Shown in pieces: positions 18,262-26,891 of a stretch of 64,000 bases of DNA. The position numbers and the translations under genes are program-made. The notes under the pieces are model-generated. The model was given only the letters and a program-made list of their open reading frames with translations. It was not told the DNA's origin and ran no database searches. Source of the stretch: Vibrio syngnathi (GTDB lineage: Bacteria > Pseudomonadota > Gammaproteobacteria > Enterobacterales > Vibrionaceae); the NCBI RefSeq assembly GCF_002119525.1, contig NZ_CP017916.1, forward strand, positions 558,001 to 622,000, read 5' to 3'. The first letter of the stretch is position 1, and every line of letters begins with the position of its first letter.

Positions 18262-19152
18262 TTACTCAGCAGTTTCTTCTTTCACTTCTTCTTTCGTTTC
18301 CGTGACCAAATCTAAAACTTGGTTGTCGATAAGGCGAGTCTTACCTAGGAAAGCCGACATAAGAATCACTGCTTGAGTTGATTCTGAAGTGATAGCTTGT
18401 AGAGTCTTAGCATCACAAATGAAGATCTCATCGGGCTGTAGATCTGCTGCGCGAAGCTGGTCTGTTGCATCTTCAATCACTGATGCGTAATCATCGCGAC
18501 CGCCGCGAATTGCACTGCTGATCCAACGCATAGTGCGCGCTAGCACAGGAGCACGTTGACGCTCATCAATGGTTAGGTTGCTATTGCGAGAGCTCATTGC
18601 TAAACCGTCCATTTCACGAACTGTCGCGACACCCACAACTTCAATGTCTAACGCTAAGTCAGTCGTCATCTGGCGAATCACAGCAAGTTGCTGGAAATCT
18701 TTCTCACCGAAGCATGCAAAGTCTGGCTGAACGATGTTGAACAGTTTAGTGACAATCGTTGATACACCGCGGAAGTGACCCGGACGAGAAGCACCTTCAA
18801 GCATGTGAGAGATTCCCGGGACTTCAACAAACGTCTGCTTGTCTAATCCTTCTGGGTACATAACCTCTGGCGTTGGTGTAAATACCAGTTCAACACCTTC
18901 GCCTGTTAGTTTGCTTAAATCAGCTTCTAACGTACGAGGGTAGTTGTTTAGGTCATCAGCGCGGTCAAACTGCATTGGGTTCACAAAGATGCTTACCACA
19001 ACAATGTCAGCCAACTCACGAGCTTTCTTGACCAGAGTTAAGTGGCCTTCATGCAGGTTTCCCATTGTCGGAACAAAAGCAACCGTACGTCCATCACGCT
19101 TAAACTGTTTAATCTGCTCACGAAGAGCCGCTATTTCAGCAAAAGTTTGCAT
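18262..19152 (-). CDS. panC: Pantothenate synthetase
   Basis: ATP-dependent ligase of 296 residues joining pantoate and beta-alanine. Nucleotidyltransferase motifs are [11 protein letters not shown] near residue 31 and [11 protein letters not shown] (KMSKS-like) near 180. An acidic Glu/Thr-rich tail (EVKEETAE) extends beyond the usual end. It lies 8 bases after panB in the same operon. Confidence 0.97.
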   Translation of the reverse strand: MQTFAEIAALREQIKQFKRDGRTVAFVPTMGNLHEGHLTLVKKARELADIVVVSIFVNPMQFDRADDLNNYPRTLEADLSKLTGEGVELVFTPTPEVMYPEGLDKQTFVEVPGISHMLEGASRPGHFRGVSTIVTKLFNIVQPDFACFGEKDFQQLAVIRQMTTDLALDIEVVGVATVREMDGLAMSSRNSNLTIDERQRAPVLARTMRWISSAIRGGRDDYASVIEDATDQLRAADLQPDEIFICDAKTLQAITSESTQAVILMSAFLGKTRLIDNQVLDLVTETKEEVKEETAE

Positions 19153-19160
19153 TGTTACTC

Positions 19161-19955
19161 CTAAGCGATTGTATGAGCATCATCAGGGAAACGTGCGCTC
19201 TCTACTTCTTCTTTGTATAGAGCGACGGCTTTACGCATATCACCTGTTTCAGATAGGAAATTCTTAGAGAATTTCGGCATGTAGTTCGCAGAAATACCGA
19301 ACATGTCATGCATAACCAAGATCTGACCATCGGTAACATTACCTGCCCCGATGCCGATAACCGGTACGTCACAAGCTTCTGTAATTCTTTTTGCTAATGA
19401 AGTTGGTACACATTCAAGAAGAACGATTTGAGCACCTGCATTTTGTAGTGCTAGTGCATCAGCAACCATTTTATCGGCTTGCTCGTTGTCACGACCTTGA
19501 ACTTTGTAACCACCAAAAATGTTCACTGATTGAGGCGTTAAGCCTAAGTGTGCACAAACGGGAACAGCACGTTCTGTTAGCATTTTCACAGTTTCAATCA
19601 ACCAGCTTCCGCCTTCGATTTTTACCATATTCGCACCAGCACGCATTAAGGTTGCTGCGTTCTCACAGGCTTGCTCCGGTGTTGCATAGCTCATGAATGG
19701 CATGTCAGCCATAAGAAGACAGTTCGGGCTACCAGCACGCACTGAGCGAGTATGGTAAGCAATATCTTCAACGGTTACTGGTAATGTATCGTTACGGCCT
19801 TGTAGTACCATACCCAGTGAGTCACCGACAAGCAGAACTGGCATTTCTTGGCTTTCGAATAATTGAGCAAAGCTCGCATCATAAGCTGTCGACGTCGCGA
19901 ATTTACGGCCTTCTTGTTTGCACTTGATTAGGTCGTTAATGGTTACTTTTTTCAT
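19161..19955 (-). CDS. panB: Ketopantoate hydroxymethyltransferase
   Basis: First committed enzyme of pantothenate synthesis, 264 residues. It transfers a hydroxymethyl group from methylene-THF to 2-ketoisovalerate. Family motifs [20 protein letters not shown] (metal-binding Asp), KIEGG and the [17 protein letters not shown] phosphate loop are present in order. It lies between folK (22 bases upstream) and panC. Confidence 0.97.
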   Translation of the reverse strand: MKKVTINDLIKCKQEGRKFATSTAYDASFAQLFESQEMPVLLVGDSLGMVLQGRNDTLPVTVEDIAYHTRSVRAGSPNCLLMADMPFMSYATPEQACENAATLMRAGANMVKIEGGSWLIETVKMLTERAVPVCAHLGLTPQSVNIFGGYKVQGRDNEQADKMVADALALQNAGAQIVLLECVPTSLAKRITEACDVPVIGIGAGNVTDGQILVMHDMFGISANYMPKFSKNFLSETGDMRKAVALYKEEVESARFPDDAHTIA

Positions 19956-19977
19956 TGGTTTTCCTTAATGCGCTTGG

Positions 19978-20463
19978 CTATTGCTGCCAAACATTGAGCC
20001 CGTTCTTATCTACTATTTTTAGTAGCTCTGTCAGCTCAGTCCCATCAGGGAGTTGTAAACTTGGTGCGATTTCAGCAAGCGGGTAGAGCACAAACTCTCT
20101 TTCTTTCATTCCGTAATGAGGAACGGTTAAGCGCTCTGAATCGATCACCTCATTGCCGTATAACACGATATCGAGATCCAAGGTTCTTGGCCCCCAACGC
20201 TCGTCTTTACGGACGCGCCCTTGCTCTTGCTCGATCTTTTGAGTGCAATCAAGCAGTTCAATTGGCGTTAATTCTGTTTTAATTGCTACTACCGCGTTGA
20301 TGTAGTCTGGTTGGTTTTGCGGCCCCATTGGAGTGCTACTATATAGCTGTGAGGTCGCAACAAACGTTGAACGCGGAAGATTTTTTAGCGTTTCGATAGC
20401 CAAATTTGCTTGGCTAACGGGGTCGGCAAGATTACTGCCGACCGCAATGTAAGCTGTTATCAT
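19978..20463 (-). CDS. folK: 2-amino-4-hydroxy-6-hydroxymethyldihydropteridine pyrophosphokinase
   Basis: HPPK of folate synthesis, 161 residues. It transfers pyrophosphate from ATP to the hydroxymethylpterin. AVGSNL at the N-terminus and the signature RWGPRTLDLDIVLYG, with its two magnesium-binding Asp residues, are present. Its ATG overlaps the pcnB stop as ATGA, so translation is probably coupled. Confidence 0.96.
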   Translation of the reverse strand: MITAYIAVGSNLADPVSQANLAIETLKNLPRSTFVATSQLYSSTPMGPQNQPDYINAVVAIKTELTPIELLDCTQKIEQEQGRVRKDERWGPRTLDLDIVLYGNEVIDSERLTVPHYGMKEREFVLYPLAEIAPSLQLPDGTELTELLKIVDKNGLNVWQQ

Positions 20464-21815
20464 TCTGATTGCTTACTCTTTTTGTTTCTGTAAGTCTTAC
20501 GGCGTCTATGGCCCGACTTTGATGGTGCTGCTACGTCATTAGCCATCGCTTGACGCATATTACGTCCTGCTGTCTGATAACGCTCCCACCATTTTGCTAG
20601 TTCTTTGGTTTCGCCACCTTCAATCTCACCACGCATTTCTAGGAAATCGTAGCCTGCACGGAACTTGTTGAGCTCCATCAGACGAACGGCACGTTTACCA
20701 TTGCGACGAGGCAGTCGTAGTTGTAGTTGCCAAACTTCGCGAATGGTTGCGGTATGGCGACGAGGAATCGCAATTGATTTTACTTGTCGGTCAAGAATGA
20801 TGTTACTTGCTTCCATGATCGCATCGTAGTGCGCCATACCCTGTTCAGCAACAAGCTTGTCAGCCAACTTGTTCATTGGGTACCAAAGCATTGCAGCAAA
20901 CATAAACGCTGGGTTTACTCGCTTACCATCTTCGATGCGAAGATCCGTTGAGTCGAGTACCAAATCAAGCATTTGCTCTGTGTGTGAGTCGTAGCCTTCA
21001 GTGAAGTGTTCCGCTACTGAAGGGAACATCTGCTGGAATAGGTTGTACTCACGCATCAGGTGGTAGGTTTCTAAGCCGTGACCTGATTGAAGTAATTTCA
21101 GAGACTCTTCGTAAAGGCGCGCTGCTGGAATATCTTTTAGGAGGTGTGCTAACTCTTCAATTGGGTCGGCAGTATCTTCCTCAATATCAAAATCCAGTTT
21201 AGCGGCGAAGCGCATTGCACGTAGCATGCGTACTGGGTCTTCGCGGTAACGCGTTTCTGGGTCGCCAATTAGGCGGATCAGCTTATCTTCTAGATCTTCT
21301 ACACCACCCGCGTAATCGTGGATGCTGTAGTCTGCAATGTTGTAGTACATCGCGTTGATTGTGAAATCACGACGCTCGGCATCTTCATCAACATTGCCGT
21401 ACACGTTATCGCGTAGCAACATGCCTTCTTCAGATTGCGCAGAAACGTTTTTCGATGGCTCTTGGTGGTGACCACGGAAAGTTGCCACTTCTATAATGTC
21501 ACGACCAAACATGATATGTGCCAAGCGAAAACGTCGACCGATAAGGCGACAGTTTCTGAAGAGGTGCTTGATTTGCTCTGGCGTTGCGTTGGTCGCGATA
21601 TCAAAATCTTTTGGCTGAGAGCCTAATAAGATGTCGCGTACACCACCACCGACTAGAAATGCGTCAAAACCCGCACCATTCAGGCGATATAACACTTTAA
21701 GTGCATTGTCGCTGATCTGCTTGCGTGAAATATTGTGCTCTTGACGAGTATAAATATTCAGAGCTAATTCGTGGAATCCGCGTTGTTCGCTTGGGGTATT
21801 GTCGTTTGTATTCAT
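20460..21815 (-). CDS. pcnB: Poly(A) polymerase I
   Basis: RNA 3'-adenylating enzyme of 451 residues that marks transcripts for degradation. Class II nucleotidyltransferase active site: FLVGGGVRDILLG and KDFDIATNATP (about residues 55-80). RRDFTINAMYY and the RNA-binding RMLRAMRFAAKL follow. A basic C-terminal tail (KSGHRRRKTYRNKK) is typical of PcnB and separates it from CCA-adding enzyme. It heads the operon pcnB-folK-panB-panC, the order found in many gamma-proteobacteria. Confidence 0.95.
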   Translation of the reverse strand: MNTNDNTPSEQRGFHELALNIYTRQEHNISRKQISDNALKVLYRLNGAGFDAFLVGGGVRDILLGSQPKDFDIATNATPEQIKHLFRNCRLIGRRFRLAHIMFGRDIIEVATFRGHHQEPSKNVSAQSEEGMLLRDNVYGNVDEDAERRDFTINAMYYNIADYSIHDYAGGVEDLEDKLIRLIGDPETRYREDPVRMLRAMRFAAKLDFDIEEDTADPIEELAHLLKDIPAARLYEESLKLLQSGHGLETYHLMREYNLFQQMFPSVAEHFTEGYDSHTEQMLDLVLDSTDLRIEDGKRVNPAFMFAAMLWYPMNKLADKLVAEQGMAHYDAIMEASNIILDRQVKSIAIPRRHTATIREVWQLQLRLPRRNGKRAVRLMELNKFRAGYDFLEMRGEIEGGETKELAKWWERYQTAGRNMRQAMANDVAAPSKSGHRRRKTYRNKKSKQSE

Positions 21816-21971
21816 TAGTTTATAACAAAGTAGGTATCGCCAGCTTTGTTTTTCTCTTAGTCCAAAGTGGTAGTGCAGAGTTTAATTGCGGCTAATAATA
21901 GCTTAGCGCGAGCCATTTGAGAACATCGTCTGCTTAGTCACAGGTATTTGTTACGGTGTTTTTATGTATCG

Positions 21972-22874
21972 TTATTGCGATTTGCCGTTAGTTTCGAGCT
22001 CATTGCTGTGCTCTTTTTGTAAACTATCAGGTAACTGACTGACGTTCCATTGCTGGCAGCCCCACAATAAAACTTCATCCATTGACGCCTCGCAAAGAGC
22101 ATTCGGGATATCAAAACCTAAGAATCGCATCGCGTTGATTAACGTCGGTTTTGGGTTGTCGAGATCTATCGCGGTGGCATGGTTCTGTTTTGACAGTTTA
22201 TTCCCCAAGCCATCGGTTGCCAATGGTAAGTGCAAGTAGCTCACGGTTTTTTGCTTGAGCGTCTTATACAAACTGATTTGTCGACCTGTTGGTTCTATCA
22301 GATCGGCACCTCTAACGACTTCTGTTACCCCTTGTTCGATGTCATCAAGGACAACCGCCAAGTTATAGGCAAACAATCCATCTCTGCGTTTGATAATAAA
22401 ATCTTCTTCAGCCAATGCTTTGGGAATTTGAATCGTGCCGTGACGAACATCGTCAAAGGACTCGATGGGAAAGTCCATGCACAAGCGCACTGCCTGTTCG
22501 CCTGAATCAATTAAACCTTTGTCTCGGCAGTGGCCACTATAAAACCCACCCAAGGACTTTATCTGCTTGCGGGTGCACTCACAGTAATAGGCTTGATTGT
22601 CAGCGACCCATTGATCAATTTGAGCTTGATAGAGGCCATGACGCTGGCTTTGATAAACGACATCACCATCCCAATACAGGTGGTAAGTCTCAAGCGTCTT
22701 AAGAATGAGGTCTGCAGCGCCAGCCATTTCTCTTGGTGGATCTAGGTCTTCCATACGAACTAACCATTGTCCTTGGTTAGATTTCGCTTGAAAGTAGCTA
22801 CCAAGAGCAGCAACCAGTGAGCCAAAATGAAGAGGACCTGACGGTGATGGTGCAAAGCGTCCGATATAATTCAT
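21972..22874 (-). CDS. gluQ: Glutamyl-Q tRNA(Asp) synthetase
   Basis: Truncated glutamyl-tRNA synthetase paralogue, 300 residues, without an anticodon-binding domain. It attaches glutamate to the queuosine base of tRNA-Asp. The HIGH-type motif is APSPSGPLHFGSL. Zinc-binding cysteines are in YYCECTRKQI and SGHC. The KMSKS-type motif is NKLSKQN. It lies downstream of dksA in the same direction, a widely conserved pairing, but a terminator stands between them. It is followed by 156 bases without a gene. Confidence 0.95.
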   Translation of the reverse strand: MNYIGRFAPSPSGPLHFGSLVAALGSYFQAKSNQGQWLVRMEDLDPPREMAGAADLILKTLETYHLYWDGDVVYQSQRHGLYQAQIDQWVADNQAYYCECTRKQIKSLGGFYSGHCRDKGLIDSGEQAVRLCMDFPIESFDDVRHGTIQIPKALAEEDFIIKRRDGLFAYNLAVVLDDIEQGVTEVVRGADLIEPTGRQISLYKTLKQKTVSYLHLPLATDGLGNKLSKQNHATAIDLDNPKPTLINAMRFLGFDIPNALCEASMDEVLLWGCQQWNVSQLPDSLQKEHSNELETNGKSQ

Positions 22875-22972
22875 AAGTGAAAACCTAATCTTGATGGTAC
22901 CGCAGTAGCCGATTCTTAAGACGTTTAGCTTATCGCTATCAACAACGATATAAACCGCTTTTTAGAACAAAC

Positions 22973-22997
22973 AAAAAAGGGAGCCAAAGCTCCCTTT
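22973..22997 (-). terminator. Terminator between dksA and gluQ
   Basis: AAAGGGAGC-CAAA-GCTCCCTTT. On the minus strand it ends in a TTTTTT run. In enterobacteria a leaky terminator at this position limits gluQ expression; the same is likely here. Confidence 0.88.
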
Positions 22998-23014
22998 CTT
23001 TACATCCGCAAGAA

Positions 23015-23461
23015 TTAACCTTGCATCTGTTTCTCTTTGATCTCTGCAAGTGTTTTACAGTCAATACAAAGGTCAGCAGTTGGACGAGCTTCAAGGCGAC
23101 GAATACCAATCTCGACACCGCAAGAGTCGCAGAAGCCGAAATCGTCTTCTTCGATCTTATCTAGTGTCTTCTCAATTTTCTTGATAAGACGGCGCTCACG
23201 GTCACGGTTACGTAACTCTAGGCTGAATTCTTCTTCTTGAGAAGCTCGGTCAACAGGATCTGGAAAATTCGCTGCTTCGTCCTGCATGTGGTGCACAGTA
23301 CGATCAACTTCTTCCCTGAGCTGGTTGCGCCAAGCTGATAAAATTTTTGTAAAATGTTCTGTTTGCTCAGGTGACATGTACTCTTCACCTGTCTTTGCTT
23401 GGTACGGTTCAACACCTGCGATGGCTAGGATGCCTAGCGCTTTTTTCTTAGATTCTGGCAT
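23015..23461 (-). CDS. dksA: RNA polymerase-binding transcription factor DksA
   Basis: Stringent-response cofactor of 148 residues that enters the RNA polymerase secondary channel with ppGpp. The coiled-coil domain carries the tip motif DPVDRA. The C-terminal zinc finger is C-x2-C ... C-x2-C (CDSCGV and CIDC). AGGAGA precedes the ATG. Length and motifs match E. coli DksA. Confidence 0.97.
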   Translation of the reverse strand: MPESKKKALGILAIAGVEPYQAKTGEEYMSPEQTEHFTKILSAWRNQLREEVDRTVHHMQDEAANFPDPVDRASQEEEFSLELRNRDRERRLIKKIEKTLDKIEEDDFGFCDSCGVEIGIRRLEARPTADLCIDCKTLAEIKEKQMQG

Positions 23462-23596
23462 ACAGCATCTCCTATTTACACCTAGTCAACTGCAAAGCAG
23501 CTATTTTTAAGGCGGGTATCTATAGCAGAAAGAACGAATGGTGGCAAATACTCTTGTTAAAACTTGCAATCAATGTGAATAGTTCAGCATTTTTGC

Positions 23597-24358
23597 TTAG
23601 CTATTGATAAATTCAACGGCTTGTTTTAGTTGTATTTGAGTACTGCTGAGCTCTGCTTTATAGCAAAGCACTTCAACTCCAGCGTCTTGTGCTTGTTTTA
23701 GTAATAACGAATATTTGGCGTCTATATGGTGTGCCGCGGACACTTTTTCAATGCCTGAATGTAAAACAGTGAATAAAAGTACGGCTCTACTTCCAGATTC
23801 GACCATTTCTGTGAGTTCTCGCAGATGTTTTTGACCTCTGGTTGTCACTGCATCAGGGAAAAAACCTTGCCCTTCGGTTGACGCTTGTTGTTTAGTTGAT
23901 AGTTGCTGCTTAGTCGACATTTGTTGATCGTCGAGCAAAGTGACGCTTTTTACTTCGATATAGCAAGGCGGCTTTTCGTTATCTTCAAGCAGAATATCAA
24001 TGCGACTATTCTCACTGCCATATTTCACTTCGGTTCGTAACGCGTTATAACCTAAGAGTTCAACTATAGTCCCATTTTCAATTGCTTCCACCGCTAACTG
24101 GTTTGCCCGCGCAGTATTTACACAAATACGGTGACCTTTGTCTGTTTCTGAGATCTCCCAGCTGTTTGGGTACTTTCTTTTTGCATTGTCTGAGGTTGAG
24201 TACCACACCGTATTGCCAGGAGTCGCACATCCTGTCATCGCTCCAGTGTTAGCGCAGTGGATAGTACGCTCGCTGCCGTCTGGAAGTTGAATGTCAGTGA
24301 GAAAGCGTTTATAGCGTTTAATAAGAGTCGCTGGCTCTAATGGAGGATTGAAGTGCAT
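23597..24358 (-). CDS. sfsA: SfsA family protein (DNA/RNA-binding nuclease family)
   Basis: 253-residue homologue of E. coli SfsA (sugar fermentation stimulation protein). It has [11 protein letters not shown], the nuclease-like core with EVKSVTLL and [16 protein letters not shown], and a C-terminal variable part. It carries an insertion of about 15 residues made of repeated STKQQ units between VTLLDDQQ and GQGFFPDAV, where other family members have a short turn. The start codon is only 34 bases from the hrpB start on the opposite strand. Confidence 0.92.
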   Translation of the reverse strand: MHFNPPLEPATLIKRYKRFLTDIQLPDGSERTIHCANTGAMTGCATPGNTVWYSTSDNAKRKYPNSWEISETDKGHRICVNTARANQLAVEAIENGTIVELLGYNALRTEVKYGSENSRIDILLEDNEKPPCYIEVKSVTLLDDQQMSTKQQLSTKQQASTEGQGFFPDAVTTRGQKHLRELTEMVESGSRAVLLFTVLHSGIEKVSAAHHIDAKYSLLLKQAQDAGVEVLCYKAELSSTQIQLKQAVEFINS

Positions 24359-24392
24359 ATTACTTATTTAGAGAGGTAGGTTTTTATGTACA

Positions 24393-26891
24393 ATGTTGCC
24401 AACATTACACCACAAGGTTCACCCATTGCCACAACTGCCCATAGAAGCTGTGATGCCAGATCTGCTCGCTGGCGTACAAACACACACTCAACTTATTCTA
24501 AAGGCCGCTCCCGGTGCCGGTAAGTCAACATTCTTCCCTTTACAGTTGGTTAAGACTAATGCCGTTCAAGGCAAAATCATTATGCTTGAACCAAGGCGTT
24601 TGGCTGCCAGGAATATTGCTGCTTACTTAGCGAGCCAGTTAGGAGAGAAAGTGGGAGAGAGCATAGGTTTTAGGGTTCGTGGTGAATCTAAAACCAGCAG
24701 TGCGACTCGCTTGGAAATCGTTACTGAAGGGATCATGACGAGAATGATCCAAACCGACCCTGAATTGACCGGGGTTGATATGGTGATCTTTGATGAATTT
24801 CATGAGCGCAGCATTCACGCCGATACCGCATTGGCGTTTAGCGTGGAGATCCAAGACGCGCTGCGTGATGATCTAAAAGTGGTGGTGATGTCGGCAACCT
24901 TAGATCAACACGCGCTGCAATCTTTGTTGCCCGATGCCAAGTATGTTGAATCGCAAGGCCGAACTTTCCCTGTCGACTTCCGTTATCAGCCATTAGGCTC
25001 GAATGAATATCTAGCCCCTAAAATGGCGAAGGTGATTCAATCTCTGATGGAGAAAGAATCGGGTTCACTTTTGGCTTTCTTGCCGGGTGTCTCGGCGATA
25101 AAACAAGTGGAATCACAACTAGGACAACTTGCTAGTGATATTGATGTGTGTCCGCTGTATGGCCAATTGAGTTTTGAACAGCAGCAGAGAGCGATCGCGC
25201 CATCGGTGAAAGGGCGTCGAAAAGTGGTATTGGCCACTAACATTGCGGAAACCTCTTTGACGATTGAAGGCATTCGCTTGGTTGTTGATTCAGGTTTAGA
25301 ACGAGTTGCAAAGTTTGATTTGAAGACGGGCATCACTAAGCTTGAGCAAGTGAAAATCTCTCAGTCTTCTGCTGAACAACGAGCGGGTCGTGCAGGGCGA
25401 ATTGAAGAGGGCCTGTGTGTTCGTTTGTACAGTGAAACGCAACTTCTGCAGCAGCCTGCTGTGCCAGAACCTGAGATTCTTCATTCTGATTTGTCTTCGT
25501 TGGTGTCTGAATTGACACAATGGGGAGCCGCAAGTGCTGATGAATTGCGATGGTTAGACATTCCACCGAAAGCTTCAACAGAACAAGCCAAGCAACTCTT
25601 ACAAAACCTGGAACTGTTAGACGGTAATGGTCAATTTACGGCACTAGGAAAACAGGCTCAACGCTTAGGACTTGAACCTCGCATCGCCAGTATGTTGGTT
25701 AAAGCGCAGCAAAGCAGCCAAGAGCTACTGAATGTCGCGATTGTTGCTGCCGCTTTACTTGAAGAGCCGGAACGCAATGTCACGGATATTCAGCACTCTT
25801 TGCATCGACTTAAGCAAAGAAAACACTCGAAAAATAGCGTGGTGATGCAGCGAGCGAAAAGCCTCGCCAGCAAATTAAAACATCACTTAGATTTGTCACA
25901 AGTTGACGAATCATTGCTACCATTAGTGCTTTGTTTTGCATTCCCTGACCGAATAGCACAAGTGAGAAGCGCGACCAGCAGTGCTTTCCTTCTAGCTAAT
26001 GGCCACGGGGCTGAGGTTCGTGATGATGACCCTTTGGCGAACAATGACTATATCGTGGTGATTGATTTGATGCGCAGCACAGGGCGAGCCAGTCAGATTT
26101 TCTTAGCCACCGCGGTTGATATTGCGCAGCTAGAAGTTGAATTTCCAAAGCTGTTTGTGCGTTCCGATTACGCCGATTGGGATGAGAAACGTGGCCGCTT
26201 AGTGGCAGAGCAGCGAGTGTCTCTGGGCAAGTTGATTATCAGCACCCAAGCTTTACCAGAACCGGATGCTAATCAGGCGAGCAAGGCGCTACTCAATTAT
26301 ATCGCTCGCTGCGGACTTGATCGCTTACATTGGACATCTTCGGCTAAACAACTGGTTGAGCGTGTACGCTGTGCTGAACTTTGGATGCCTGAGCATGATT
26401 GGCCAGCGATGGATGACGCGAGTTTAGTTGAACATCTTGATGAGTGGCTGTTGCCGTATTTGAATGGCATTAAGTCTGCCAAAGGGCTGTCGAATGTATC
26501 GATTGAACAAGCATTGTCGGCACACCTTGGTTGGCCGTTGAATCAAGAAATCGATCAATGGCTACCGACTCATTACCTGATGCCAACGGGCAGTAAGAAG
26601 TCGATTCGATACCAATATCAATCTGAGCCAATGATCTCTGTTCGAATGCAGGAAGTCTTTGGTGAGCAAGATTCACCCTTGATTGCCCAAGGGCGTAAAA
26701 AGGTGGTGCTTGAGTTGCTTTCTCCTGCGCAACGACCACTGCAAATTACTCAGGATTTGGCCGGCTTTTGGGCCGGCGCGTACAAAGAAGTACAAAAAGA
26801 GATGAAAGGCCGTTACCCAAAACATCCTTGGCCGGATGACCCTGCTAACCATGTAGCAACCACTAAAACCAAACAACAGTTGAATCGATGA
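24393..26891 (+). CDS. hrpB: ATP-dependent RNA helicase HrpB
   Basis: DEAH-box helicase of 832 residues. Motif I KAAPGAGKST, motif Ia LEPRRLAARNIA, motif II DEFHERS, motif III SATL, and motif VI QRAGRAGR are all intact. The long HrpB-specific C-terminal domain ends with PKHPWPDDP. Its biological role in bacteria is unclear. The ATG at 24393 is taken as start. A TTG at 24426 (PQLPIEAV) has AAGG nine bases upstream and aligns better with the E. coli N-terminus, so it could be the true start. The stop overlaps the mrcB start. Confidence 0.94.
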   Translation: MLPTLHHKVHPLPQLPIEAVMPDLLAGVQTHTQLILKAAPGAGKSTFFPLQLVKTNAVQGKIIMLEPRRLAARNIAAYLASQLGEKVGESIGFRVRGESKTSSATRLEIVTEGIMTRMIQTDPELTGVDMVIFDEFHERSIHADTALAFSVEIQDALRDDLKVVVMSATLDQHALQSLLPDAKYVESQGRTFPVDFRYQPLGSNEYLAPKMAKVIQSLMEKESGSLLAFLPGVSAIKQVESQLGQLASDIDVCPLYGQLSFEQQQRAIAPSVKGRRKVVLATNIAETSLTIEGIRLVVDSGLERVAKFDLKTGITKLEQVKISQSSAEQRAGRAGRIEEGLCVRLYSETQLLQQPAVPEPEILHSDLSSLVSELTQWGAASADELRWLDIPPKASTEQAKQLLQNLELLDGNGQFTALGKQAQRLGLEPRIASMLVKAQQSSQELLNVAIVAAALLEEPERNVTDIQHSLHRLKQRKHSKNSVVMQRAKSLASKLKHHLDLSQVDESLLPLVLCFAFPDRIAQVRSATSSAFLLANGHGAEVRDDDPLANNDYIVVIDLMRSTGRASQIFLATAVDIAQLEVEFPKLFVRSDYADWDEKRGRLVAEQRVSLGKLIISTQALPEPDANQASKALLNYIARCGLDRLHWTSSAKQLVERVRCAELWMPEHDWPAMDDASLVEHLDEWLLPYLNGIKSAKGLSNVSIEQALSAHLGWPLNQEIDQWLPTHYLMPTGSKKSIRYQYQSEPMISVRMQEVFGEQDSPLIAQGRKKVVLELLSPAQRPLQITQDLAGFWAGAYKEVQKEMKGRYPKHPWPDDPANHVATTKTKQQLNR

